Shown: positions 10,245-19,936 of the stretch, piece by piece
How positions within the stretch are numbered: the stretch's first letter is position 1
Layout of the letters: each line of letters opens with the position of its first letter
Assembly (NCBI GenBank): GCA_010909725.1
Contig: JAACMV010000002.1
Location: 1 to 64,000, forward strand
DNA from: Picochlorum sp. 'celeri'
Taxonomy: Eukaryota; Chlorophyta; Trebouxiophyceae
Direction: 5' to 3'
Length of the DNA: 64,000 nucleotides
The notes under the pieces: model-generated
Databases searched by the model: none
Seen by the model: only the letters and a program-made list of their open reading frames with translations
Told to the model about the DNA's origin: nothing
Translations under genes and position numbers: made by a program

Positions 10245-11514
10245 TTATGTAGTAGTAATATGGCTATATGCACCACTGAGTATCTGCCAGAGCAGCGTGT
10301 TGAAGGCGGGAACCACATGGGTCCCGTCGCGATAGCACCAATCCATGCAAGCTTCTGCCATGCTATAGAGATCTATGGGGTATACCGGACCCTCCGGTGC
10401 CATAAAGCCAGCATCGATGAGCACGGAATTGAACTTTTTCAAACTGTACATCCACGTCACGTTCTCATCGTCCCTTGTGAAGGGTTCCTTGAAAGGAGGG
10501 GATATCATCCAGAACACAGGCTTGCCCTCCCCAAACTGCACTCATAATGGTCCTCGCATCATCATCATCAAAGGAGAATCTAAACATGTGCATGCAACGC
10601 ACCATACGATGGTATTTTGTGATCGACTCGACGAGCCCTGGGACTTCTCCTTTGAACTCGGTAAAATTCCTCGCCCATTTGGCCTGGTGGGCAGAAGGGT
10701 CCAAAACGAGCAGGTCTGGAGCCGTCCTCTGTTCCAGCCATTCGTCCAATAGGTTCGTTGCTGTTATCACATTTGCTCTCCAATAAAATTCCACAGAAGT
10801 TTTCGTCTTCTTTACTTTCCATTTGAAGTCCTTGTGCTCCTTCTTGTCGTAGGTGGGAGCTTCAGATATGCTTTCATCTGCACATGTAATGTCGCTTAGT
10901 TCGAGGATGGTTGAAGAATATTTCTTTCTGGTGCGAATGGTGATGCTTCATCCCCGGCGTACCTTCTAAAAATGATCCTAAATAACCATATAATTTTCTG
11001 AGGTGCGAGTCACCCACCAGAGCAATGCGTTTCCCACGGAACAACCGGGATACGGTTGTGTACTCCAGTCTCCTGGGAATGCAACTCGCTGCTGTATCTC
11101 CCCTCGCCCAAACCCATTGTCTTGGATACTCAGTGTTCTCATTATTGCACGATGTCAAACTTCCTTTCTTGGATTTGGGGCACCTGCAAGGTAACCATTG
11201 CAACTGGTCTCTCTCCCTCTCTCTGGCAGTCAAGTAGTAGCAGGCTCAACGTACCCATCCGTCATCAACTCCCACCTACCATTGCTCAATTCGAGCAAAC
11301 AAGATTTATCTTTAATTCTATTTGTAGTTGTTCGTAGCGCTACTGCTGATTGAAAATCGCACGATGCGCTGGCAAGCAGCACTCCAACCGTAACTAGAAA
11401 TGCAGTGCCGGTCGTGAGGACTATCAGTCTTTTCGACAATAGTCCTCTCTGAGTCATACTACACAGTGTGTTGGCACATATGAGAGAAAATACAGCTACC
11501 TGGTGGGCGAACAT
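10245..11514 (-). CDS. Golgi-type PC-esterase/TBL-like acylesterase, frame-broken, copy 1
   Basis: Reads as a type II membrane protein: a short N-terminus, then a hydrophobic segment after 'MTQRGLLSKR'. A 'GRWEL' start to the lumenal domain and the SGNH block 'RIALVGDSHLRKLYGYLG' follow. The C-terminal 'MDWCYRDGTHVVPAFN' carries the Asp-x-x-His typical of the PC-esterase/TBL/NXPE/CAS1 group, which O-acylate or de-acylate polysaccharides and glycans in the Golgi. The protein can only be followed by changing frame at about 11235, between about 10940 and 10900, and at about 10540. Some breaks could be introns, but I see no good GT-AG pair for them, and the same breaks recur in all three copies. 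ATG 11514 is well placed, 350 bp from divergent GLE1. The substrate is unknown. Confidence 0.55.
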
Positions 11515-11862
11515 GCTCGGATAGGCGACCTCCCTCCAGAGTCGAGAGGGGGCAAGGGCGACAATGTCGCCGACCGTACGGCACGCGTGCTTGACGGGAA
11601 CCCCACACCGACCTCATCAACTTCACCGGGATGCACGTGTAAACAACATTTCAGATAGCATGAAACATTAGACAGCATATGAAATATATGTCTTGTGTGT
11701 TGTAGTGCGGATCAGGGGGAGCAGGCCGCCTCTGTCGTTGCAATTCATGTGCTCCCACCTCGGGAGGTTTCAAATCGGTGTAGAAGGCACGGGGCCGTCG
11801 GGCAGATTTAAATTCGCTTGCCGGTACAATACTTTAAATTGAAGGATACATGCGTGCTATTT

Positions 11863-13419
11863 ATGGGCGCACCTGACGTAAGGATGCCGAGCGAGAGGGA
11901 GCCAACTGGCCACTTCGCCATTCGCTTGCTGGATGAAGCGTCCAGCGATTCCGACTCAGAGGTGTCCTACGACTACAAACGAGTTCAAATGGCGACCGTA
12001 TTGCAGCAGTATGCCTGGGACATGAGCGGAGATTCTTCAGACGAGGAGAGTTGCTTCTCGGACTCGAAGATTCACCAGAGGGTCGCGAGTCTGGAGCAGG
12101 ACATGGCGAACATCCAGCAAGAGGAAATGGAAGCCCTTCGATCATCGCAGTCGAGGGTGGACTCTCTGCAAACGTTCTTGACGAAGGATTCCGTGACGAA
12201 GAGCCGATCAGAGCAGGTGCTCCAGGCCATCAGGCAACAGCATCAGGCAGCATATTTGAGGGATCAGGCAGCGGTCCAAGCGGTCGAACAGGAGATGGAA
12301 ATGAAGATGAAGGCAAAACGAGCAGAGGAGGAGAAGAAGAAACAGAAAGAAGAGGCTGAGAGGCAGAGGCAGGAGGAGGAGCAGAAGCGACGGCAGGCAG
12401 CGGAGGCGGAAAGGCTCCAGGAGTTGAAAAAGCAAGAAGAGCGACGGGTCCAGGAGCAGAAAGAATTGGAAGAGAAAGAAAAGGAAGCATATCGTCTCGT
12501 TCAGATATCTGAGCCAGAAGCTACGGCGTATCGACAGCGCCAGGCCGCTGTGCTCCAGGAGTACAACACGAGCCTCAAGGCTTTTTGTGAAGATGCCTCC
12601 ATGAAAGATGCGAGGAGAGGTATTAAAAAATTCATCACATTGTCCGTGCAGCAGATATCGGCCACTCAGGAGCAAGTGAATAAAAAGTCGAATAGTTTGT
12701 TGCACTTCCTGTCCGAGCAGCACGATCTTCAAAGGAAGTTTTCCCTGGTGACATTGGCATCCAAGATGCTGAGCCAGTGCGAGGTGCAGATCACGAGGTT
12801 GCACTCGTTTGCATTTCCCCTAGGCGAAGTTTCAGTTTCAATCGGTCGCCAATATCCGGAGTTTCTAAATGTTCTGGTTGGGATGCTGCACAATGAATGC
12901 CCGTTGAGTGTTCCCCTTGTCTTCCGTCCAGGTCCCAAAGGCTCAAAGGATGTGAAATATTTCAGAGCAATGCGTTTCAAAGTCGAAACAACAGAAGCAT
13001 CATCCGTTTCAGTAGAGAATGAAGAAGAATATGTGGGTCGGTTGCAAGGGTATATCAGATTGTATGCCGCCATCTTGCAGAATGATAGCCCAGCAACAGA
13101 CTTTGGGATGAGTGAAGCGTGGTCATATGTCGCCTTGCTGTTGAACGGAATTCCCTCGTCTCGATACAGTGCGAGCGCTCTTGATGCGTTCCTGTCAATC
13201 GCAGGTTTCAAAATGTACACAAGGTTTCGGAGGCAGTTTGAAAAGTTGCTAGCATATGTGACTGCGTATTTCTTGCAGGATCTGAAGGATACAAAGGATC
13301 CAGATGCAAACGCGGTTGCGGCGCGCCTCGAGTCATATATCCAGTCAAAGCTATTCCTCCAGCCTCCTGAAGGTCGCTCCATGCCGGTGCGGGACGAATC
13401 TAGCTACAGCAGGGCTTGA
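11863..13419 (+). CDS. GLE1: mRNA export factor GLE1, copy 1
   Basis: A 518-residue GLE1 homologue. GLE1 with inositol hexakisphosphate activates the DEAD-box ATPase DBP5 at the cytoplasmic side of the nuclear pore to release mRNPs. The first 60 residues are acidic and serine-rich. From about 60 to 215 lies a Glu/Gln/Lys/Arg-rich coiled coil ('RAEEEKKKQKEEAERQRQ'), as in GLE1 proteins. The C-terminal GLE1 domain spans about 230-500, with blocks such as 'LASKMLSQCEVQI', 'LVFRPGPKGS' and 'GRLQGYIRLYAAILQ'. A TTG 15 codons upstream is open, but I chose ATG 11863. No introns are seen. It is convergent with the lumen-protein gene. Two further copies with identical translation lie at 17194 and 22513. 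Confidence 0.85.
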   Translation: MGAPDVRMPSEREPTGHFAIRLLDEASSDSDSEVSYDYKRVQMATVLQQYAWDMSGDSSDEESCFSDSKIHQRVASLEQDMANIQQEEMEALRSSQSRVDSLQTFLTKDSVTKSRSEQVLQAIRQQHQAAYLRDQAAVQAVEQEMEMKMKAKRAEEEKKKQKEEAERQRQEEEQKRRQAAEAERLQELKKQEERRVQEQKELEEKEKEAYRLVQISEPEATAYRQRQAAVLQEYNTSLKAFCEDASMKDARRGIKKFITLSVQQISATQEQVNKKSNSLLHFLSEQHDLQRKFSLVTLASKMLSQCEVQITRLHSFAFPLGEVSVSIGRQYPEFLNVLVGMLHNECPLSVPLVFRPGPKGSKDVKYFRAMRFKVETTEASSVSVENEEEYVGRLQGYIRLYAAILQNDSPATDFGMSEAWSYVALLLNGIPSSRYSASALDAFLSIAGFKMYTRFRRQFEKLLAYVTAYFLQDLKDTKDPDANAVAARLESYIQSKLFLQPPEGRSMPVRDESSYSRA

Positions 13420-13503
13420 ACTTGCTTTTGGACGAACATCGGTATCGGTCTCATCTTCGTCGATTTGAATGCGAAATTTATTTATTTGTCTGGGCCCTTC
13501 TAA

Positions 13504-14301
13504 TTACATTTTTTTTAATGACATCCGATATGTGTAAATCGTCACTGGTTTCCCTAAAGACTGCAAAATGGTTGCCTTCTGGTCGTAAGGGCTTAGGAAA
13601 TCGCTAATCACCTGGGTTGCGACGATGGTGGGCACATTGTCAGCCGGCCCATCAGCCTCTCTCCACCGCCATTTTGTGTATGCCCGGCTTGCTTTCAGGC
13701 GGACATTCTGCATTTGGGCACTGTCCACCAACTGCTGATAGAATTCCGAAGTCTCCAGCAGGTCATCTGATAGCAGTTCCTGGCTGCGCCTCGTGACATC
13801 CGAAGTCACTCGCAGACCTCCTGGCATCGAAATCTCCAAATGGTCCGGACTGCTTGCCTTCCACTGAATTCGGCTCATCACATCCTCCAGGCTCATACCG
13901 GTATATATTTCTAGCATAGCCGCAGTGTTGTATTTTCTATCTAAGATAACCGAGCCATTCGCATTCCTCTGAAAATGTATTGGGTATTTGACAATCTTGT
14001 CCAAGTCTTCTGCCTGAGCCCTTTTCACAACGGCAAGGTCTGGCACCGCCTCCTCTCCGAAAGGCAGCTCTACCTTCGTCAAAACAGACTCAACTTTCCA
14101 GTGCCCCTCGAAAACATCGGGGAAGGACAAGTCTCGAGGGGCCATGCCGAGCGCTGCCAAGGAGTTTGAGCTCTGCTCAAAAGTTGCTGCCGTGGCTGGG
14201 GGGGAGGCAAGCAGGGACAGCCCGCCGATGCTCACCAGCGCCAACATATCCCTTCGTCCGTTCAATCTAGCGTCATTATTGCACCCCTGGTAGAATCGCC
14301 G
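13504..14301 (-). pseudogene. DUF6816-like thylakoid lumen protein, copy 1, 5' end replaced
   Basis: Same gene as at 18835-19692, but the unit 1/unit 2 junction at about 14301 removes its promoter and the first 20 or so codons of the leader. The frame runs on by chance into antisense DNA upstream of fibrillin-1, giving a meaningless N-terminus. From 'RRFYQGCNNDARLNGRRDM' onward it is identical to the other copies, including the twin-arginine hydrophobic leader. It is probably unexpressed or mistargeted unless translation starts at the internal Met just after the RR pair. Confidence 0.7.
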
Positions 14302-14444
14302 GCCACGCTTCGTTGGCAACAATCTTATCCTCAAGATGGAAGATTCGAAATCGTTCCCGGAGGAACAAGAATTTGGGGAGGGCACATGGGCGGGGGTACC
14401 ATATATGCTAATATTAGGGGAAATTCGATAGCACACAGTACAGT

Positions 14445-15564
14445 ATGAGCAAAGCTGTGAGCGTCACAAAAGGCCGAGAATCGGTGGAGCGAGAGTTGGA
14501 CGTCCCATCCCTGTGTGGCTTTTCGTGCCAGGGGGGCGACGGTATGGGGTCCAAGTAAAGGCATTCTTTGATTATTCAATGGTAAAAAGAATCAAAGCAG
14601 ATCATCGGGAAGGCGAGACGAATTAATCGATGAATTGTTGAGGGCGACTGCAAACAGCAATGGTGGTCTGGGTGTGAGCGCGAGCGGGAGGGAGGAGATT
14701 AGCAGTCTGGTTGAAGAGCTCCAAAAGTATTGCATGAAGGATCCTTTGGGGTCGGAGAACATCTTCGGGCGCTGGGAAGTACGCTATGCGTCTAAACCCG
14801 AGACAGCAGGGGGGCCATTCAGGACACCCGTGGGTAGCTGGTTTTCCCTGGACAGAGTGCGATCCAAATCATTGAAGAGCCTAACGTATGCGTCAATCAG
14901 ATCGAGTTCAAAACGCTGGGGTTCATTCCTGGGAGTGTCCCCAGGAAGGAACCGTGGAGCCAGTCGATGGACGGACTTTTGAAATCAACATTCACCACGA
15001 ATACAGGCAAGAATCTCGGGGGTCCACCCAAGAGATTGATCGAGATTTTGTATCTAGACGAGAATATTAGGATTGCCAGGGCTGTTCCCTTGGAAGATAA
15101 TAAGGAACCGGGATTCTATGTATTCACAAGGGAAGGCATCCAATACCAGTGTGGAGGTCTGAGGAAGAAGTAGATTTGGTTCGGATAATGAGTCTGGGCC
15201 TTCCAAAGCCGAACTGGCTGCGATGCAAAGGCAGAGACTGGCTGCGGCGAGGGCGGAGGCGAAGGAACTCTATGCCGAACTCAGTAGCAAGGTGAAAGAG
15301 TTGACATTGGATGCCCAGGAGACAGCTAGCCAACTGTCCTCTGTTGAGAAGGAAGCCGCAGGCGCCATTAGAGAGGCGGCTACCGCGAGGAGACTGATAG
15401 AAAAATCAGAAGGCATTGGAGAATCTCTGGAAGACAGACTTTCTCAAGCTCAGGAGAGGGAAGTCACCCTGGAGAAGGAGATTCTTTCCTTGCAAAGAGA
15501 GAGCAACTCGATACGACAGCAATTGATATCAACAAAAAAGTCGTTGGGTCCTGCGATAAAATGA
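14445..15564 (+). pseudogene. Fibrillin-1, unit 2 copy with many frameshifts
   Basis: Collinear with 9118-10233 but broken by at least ten small indels before about 15195: extra A in 'cacaaaagg', extra C in 'gtcccatcc', extra T in 'ggcttttcg', extra G in 'ccagggggg', lost T in 'gattattc', lost A in 'gggtagctgg', and others. Only the C-terminal coiled coil (15223-15564) stays open and unchanged. The mix of homopolymer insertions and deletions in one half, beside a perfect other half, looks more like uncorrected sequence than gradual decay. A genuine pseudogene cannot be excluded. Confidence 0.8.
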
Positions 15565-15575
15565 TAATAAAATAA

Positions 15576-16845
15576 TTATGTAGTAGTAATATGGCTATAT
15601 GCACCACTGAGTATCTGCCAGAGCAGCGTGTTGAAGGCGGGAACCACATGGGTCCCGTCGCGATAGCACCAATCCATGCAAGCTTCTGCCATGCTATAGA
15701 GATCTATGGGGTATACCGGACCCTCCGGTGCCATAAAGCCAGCATCGATGAGCACGGAATTGAACTTTTTCAAACTGTACATCCACGTCACGTTCTCATC
15801 GTCCCTTGTGAAGGGTTCCTTGAAAGGAGGGGATATCATCCAGAACACAGGCTTGCCCTCCCCAAACTGCACTCATAATGGTCCTCGCATCATCATCATC
15901 AAAGGAGAATCTAAACATGTGCATGCAACGCACCATACGATGGTATTTTGTGATCGACTCGACGAGCCCTGGGACTTCTCCTTTGAACTCGGTAAAATTC
16001 CTCGCCCATTTGGCCTGGTGGGCAGAAGGGTCCAAAACGAGCAGGTCTGGAGCCGTCCTCTGTTCCAGCCATTCGTCCAATAGGTTCGTTGCTGTTATCA
16101 CATTTGCTCTCCAATAAAATTCCACAGAAGTTTTCGTCTTCTTTACTTTCCATTTGAAGTCCTTGTGCTCCTTCTTGTCGTAGGTGGGAGCTTCAGATAT
16201 GCTTTCATCTGCACATGTAATGTCGCTTAGTTCGAGGATGGTTGAAGAATATTTCTTTCTGGTGCGAATGGTGATGCTTCATCCCCGGCGTACCTTCTAA
16301 AAATGATCCTAAATAACCATATAATTTTCTGAGGTGCGAGTCACCCACCAGAGCAATGCGTTTCCCACGGAACAACCGGGATACGGTTGTGTACTCCAGT
16401 CTCCTGGGAATGCAACTCGCTGCTGTATCTCCCCTCGCCCAAACCCATTGTCTTGGATACTCAGTGTTCTCATTATTGCACGATGTCAAACTTCCTTTCT
16501 TGGATTTGGGGCACCTGCAAGGTAACCATTGCAACTGGTCTCTCTCCCTCTCTCTGGCAGTCAAGTAGTAGCAGGCTCAACGTACCCATCCGTCATCAAC
16601 TCCCACCTACCATTGCTCAATTCGAGCAAACAAGATTTATCTTTAATTCTATTTGTAGTTGTTCGTAGCGCTACTGCTGATTGAAAATCGCACGATGCGC
16701 TGGCAAGCAGCACTCCAACCGTAACTAGAAATGCAGTGCCGGTCGTGAGGACTATCAGTCTTTTCGACAATAGTCCTCTCTGAGTCATACTACACAGTGT
16801 GTTGGCACATATGAGAGAAAATACAGCTACCTGGTGGGCGAACAT
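15576..16845 (-). CDS. PC-esterase/TBL-like acylesterase, frame-broken, copy 2
   Basis: Identical in every translated segment to 10245-11514, with the same membrane anchor, 'GDSHLRKLYGYLG' block, C-terminal 'DGTH' and frame breaks. Because the breaks are shared, they either predate the duplication or come from one consensus used for all copies. Confidence 0.55.
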
Positions 16846-17193
16846 GCTCGGATAGGCGACCTCCCTCCAGAGTCGAGAGGGGGCAAGGGCGACAATGTCG
16901 CCGACCGTACGGCACGCGTGCTTGACGGGAACCCCACACCGACCTCATCAACTTCACCGGGATGCACGTGTAAACAACATTTCAGATAGCATGAAACATT
17001 AGACAGCATATGAAATATATGTCTTGTGTGTTGTAGTGCGGATCAGGGGGAGCAGGCCGCCTCTGTCGTTGCAATTCATGTGCTCCCACCTCGGGAGGTT
17101 TCAAATCGGTGTAGAAGGCACGGGGCCGTCGGGCAGATTTAAATTCGCTTGCCGGTACAATACTTTAAATTGAAGGATACATGCGTGCTATTT

Positions 17194-18750
17194 ATGGGCG
17201 CACCTGACGTAAGGATGCCGAGCGAGAGGGAGCCAACTGGCCACTTCGCCATTCGCTTGCTGGATGAAGCGTCCAGCGATTCCGACTCAGAGGTGTCCTA
17301 CGACTACAAACGAGTTCAAATGGCGACCGTATTGCAGCAGTATGCCTGGGACATGAGCGGAGATTCTTCAGACGAGGAGAGTTGCTTCTCGGACTCGAAG
17401 ATTCACCAGAGGGTCGCGAGTCTGGAGCAGGACATGGCGAACATCCAGCAAGAGGAAATGGAAGCCCTTCGATCATCGCAGTCGAGGGTGGACTCTCTGC
17501 AAACGTTCTTGACGAAGGATTCCGTGACGAAGAGCCGATCAGAGCAGGTGCTCCAGGCCATCAGGCAACAGCATCAGGCAGCATATTTGAGGGATCAGGC
17601 AGCGGTCCAAGCGGTCGAACAGGAGATGGAAATGAAGATGAAGGCAAAACGAGCAGAGGAGGAGAAGAAGAAACAGAAAGAAGAGGCTGAGAGGCAGAGG
17701 CAGGAGGAGGAGCAGAAGCGACGGCAGGCAGCGGAGGCGGAAAGGCTCCAGGAGTTGAAAAAGCAAGAAGAGCGACGGGTCCAGGAGCAGAAAGAATTGG
17801 AAGAGAAAGAAAAGGAAGCATATCGTCTCGTTCAGATATCTGAGCCAGAAGCTACGGCGTATCGACAGCGCCAGGCCGCTGTGCTCCAGGAGTACAACAC
17901 GAGCCTCAAGGCTTTTTGTGAAGATGCCTCCATGAAAGATGCGAGGAGAGGTATTAAAAAATTCATCACATTGTCCGTGCAGCAGATATCGGCCACTCAG
18001 GAGCAAGTGAATAAAAAGTCGAATAGTTTGTTGCACTTCCTGTCCGAGCAGCACGATCTTCAAAGGAAGTTTTCCCTGGTGACATTGGCATCCAAGATGC
18101 TGAGCCAGTGCGAGGTGCAGATCACGAGGTTGCACTCGTTTGCATTTCCCCTAGGCGAAGTTTCAGTTTCAATCGGTCGCCAATATCCGGAGTTTCTAAA
18201 TGTTCTGGTTGGGATGCTGCACAATGAATGCCCGTTGAGTGTTCCCCTTGTCTTCCGTCCAGGTCCCAAAGGCTCAAAGGATGTGAAATATTTCAGAGCA
18301 ATGCGTTTCAAAGTCGAAACAACAGAAGCATCATCCGTTTCAGTAGAGAATGAAGAAGAATATGTGGGTCGGTTGCAAGGGTATATCAGATTGTATGCCG
18401 CCATCTTGCAGAATGATAGCCCAGCAACAGACTTTGGGATGAGTGAAGCGTGGTCATATGTCGCCTTGCTGTTGAACGGAATTCCCTCGTCTCGATACAG
18501 TGCGAGCGCTCTTGATGCGTTCCTGTCAATCGCAGGTTTCAAAATGTACACAAGGTTTCGGAGGCAGTTTGAAAAGTTGCTAGCATATGTGACTGCGTAT
18601 TTCTTGCAGGATCTGAAGGATACAAAGGATCCAGATGCAAACGCGGTTGCGGCGCGCCTCGAGTCATATATCCAGTCAAAGCTATTCCTCCAGCCTCCTG
18701 AAGGTCGCTCCATGCCGGTGCGGGACGAATCTAGCTACAGCAGGGCTTGA
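17194..18750 (+). CDS. GLE1: mRNA export factor GLE1, copy 2
   Basis: Translates to the same 518 residues as the copy at 11863-13419, with the same flanking promoter and 3' DNA. The complete lack of divergence in a low-constraint coiled-coil region argues for a very recent duplication or an assembly artefact. Confidence 0.85.
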   Translation: MGAPDVRMPSEREPTGHFAIRLLDEASSDSDSEVSYDYKRVQMATVLQQYAWDMSGDSSDEESCFSDSKIHQRVASLEQDMANIQQEEMEALRSSQSRVDSLQTFLTKDSVTKSRSEQVLQAIRQQHQAAYLRDQAAVQAVEQEMEMKMKAKRAEEEKKKQKEEAERQRQEEEQKRRQAAEAERLQELKKQEERRVQEQKELEEKEKEAYRLVQISEPEATAYRQRQAAVLQEYNTSLKAFCEDASMKDARRGIKKFITLSVQQISATQEQVNKKSNSLLHFLSEQHDLQRKFSLVTLASKMLSQCEVQITRLHSFAFPLGEVSVSIGRQYPEFLNVLVGMLHNECPLSVPLVFRPGPKGSKDVKYFRAMRFKVETTEASSVSVENEEEYVGRLQGYIRLYAAILQNDSPATDFGMSEAWSYVALLLNGIPSSRYSASALDAFLSIAGFKMYTRFRRQFEKLLAYVTAYFLQDLKDTKDPDANAVAARLESYIQSKLFLQPPEGRSMPVRDESSYSRA

Positions 18751-18834
18751 ACTTGCTTTTGGACGAACATCGGTATCGGTCTCATCTTCGTCGATTTGAA
18801 TGCGAAATTTATTTATTTGTCTGGGCCCTTCTAA

Positions 18835-19692
18835 TTACATTTTTTTTAATGACATCCGATATGTGTAAATCGTCACTGGTTTCCCTAAAGACTGCAAAAT
18901 GGTTGCCTTCTGGTCGTAAGGGCTTAGGAAATCGCTAATCACCTGGGTTGCGACGATGGTGGGCACATTGTCAGCCGGCCCATCAGCCTCTCTCCACCGC
19001 CATTTTGTGTATGCCCGGCTTGCTTTCAGGCGGACATTCTGCATTTGGGCACTGTCCACCAACTGCTGATAGAATTCCGAAGTCTCCAGCAGGTCATCTG
19101 ATAGCAGTTCCTGGCTGCGCCTCGTGACATCCGAAGTCACTCGCAGACCTCCTGGCATCGAAATCTCCAAATGGTCCGGACTGCTTGCCTTCCACTGAAT
19201 TCGGCTCATCACATCCTCCAGGCTCATACCGGTATATATTTCTAGCATAGCCGCAGTGTTGTATTTTCTATCTAAGATAACCGAGCCATTCGCATTCCTC
19301 TGAAAATGTATTGGGTATTTGACAATCTTGTCCAAGTCTTCTGCCTGAGCCCTTTTCACAACGGCAAGGTCTGGCACCGCCTCCTCTCCGAAAGGCAGCT
19401 CTACCTTCGTCAAAACAGACTCAACTTTCCAGTGCCCCTCGAAAACATCGGGGAAGGACAAGTCTCGAGGGGCCATGCCGAGCGCTGCCAAGGAGTTTGA
19501 GCTCTGCTCAAAAGTTGCTGCCGTGGCTGGGGGGGAGGCAAGCAGGGACAGCCCGCCGATGCTCACCAGCGCCAACATATCCCTTCGTCCGTTCAATCTA
19601 GCGTCATTATTGCACCCCTGGTAGAATCGCCGGCCCGGTGGGCTCTGAACTGTATTACAAACGTTCAGCCACTCACGAACCAAACCAGCCAT
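18835..19692 (-). CDS. DUF6816-like thylakoid lumen protein, complete copy 2
   Basis: A 285-residue protein with a bipartite plastid leader. About 38 basic/hydroxylated residues are followed by 'GRRDM', a hydrophobic core ('LALVSIGGLSLLASPP') and an A-x-A-like cleavage site before 'TFEQ'. This is the layout of a Tat-dependent thylakoid-lumen signal. The mature part is about 220 soluble residues, with 'FPDVFEGHWKVES' and 'FVGEEAVPDL'-like stretches recalling the cyanobacterial and plastid DUF6816 family. That family name is from memory and unconfirmed. ATG 19692 is divergent from the fibrillin-2 start at 19937, so about 245 bp form a shared bidirectional promoter linking two plastid genes. Confidence 0.6.
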   Translation of the reverse strand: MAGLVREWLNVCNTVQSPPGRRFYQGCNNDARLNGRRDMLALVSIGGLSLLASPPATAATFEQSSNSLAALGMAPRDLSFPDVFEGHWKVESVLTKVELPFGEEAVPDLAVVKRAQAEDLDKIVKYPIHFQRNANGSVILDRKYNTAAMLEIYTGMSLEDVMSRIQWKASSPDHLEISMPGGLRVTSDVTRRSQELLSDDLLETSEFYQQLVDSAQMQNVRLKASRAYTKWRWREADGPADNVPTIVATQVISDFLSPYDQKATILQSLGKPVTIYTYRMSLKKM

Positions 19693-19936
19693 ACCTACGA
19701 CGTCTGCCGGCTTTTATGTGCGACCCATGGACTAAAATGCTGTTTCTTGGATTTGCGAATCCCGAATGCCATCCGACTCCGCGCAGAGTGTAGAAAATGC
19801 AATTGTCGGACCGTTCATCAAACGGCCCTTTTTCGAATGCCAGCCACAAAATGATGGGAATCAGAGTTCCAGGGTGACTCGGTAAACTCTCAGAATAGCA
19901 ATATCTGCCTTGCATCATGGCATTCGGCCATTCCGA
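19693..19936. promoter_or_regulatory. Bidirectional promoter region of two plastid-protein genes
   Basis: A 244-bp spacer between the divergent starts of the lumen-protein gene and fibrillin-2, repeated unchanged at 25012-25255. It contains several copies of a 'cgaatg/cattcg' word ('gaatgcc', 'cattcggccattccgaatgc'), which could be a shared operator. No clear TATA box is visible. The promoter role is inferred from position only. Confidence 0.45.

Larger units (their letters stand above)
8974..14301. repeat. Tandem segmental duplication, unit 1
   Basis: First of three direct copies of a roughly 5.3-kb gene block. It contains intact fibrillin-1, the PC-esterase gene, GLE1 and the DUF6816-like gene, and is cut just upstream of the DUF6816 coding start. 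The join to unit 2 at about 14301 links DUF6816 upstream DNA to DNA upstream of fibrillin-1. The two parental sequences share only 'gcc' at the joint, a microhomology-type junction. Over the core (9931-14301) I see no difference from units 2 and 3 in the stretches and translations compared. Confidence 0.9.

Noticed and set aside
12208..13382. Long minus-strand frames opposite GLE1 (198 and 217 codons)
   Set aside because: They are antisense to a gene with strong GLE1 motifs. Their Leu/Phe-rich content is the mirror of Glu/Lys/Arg coiled-coil codons.
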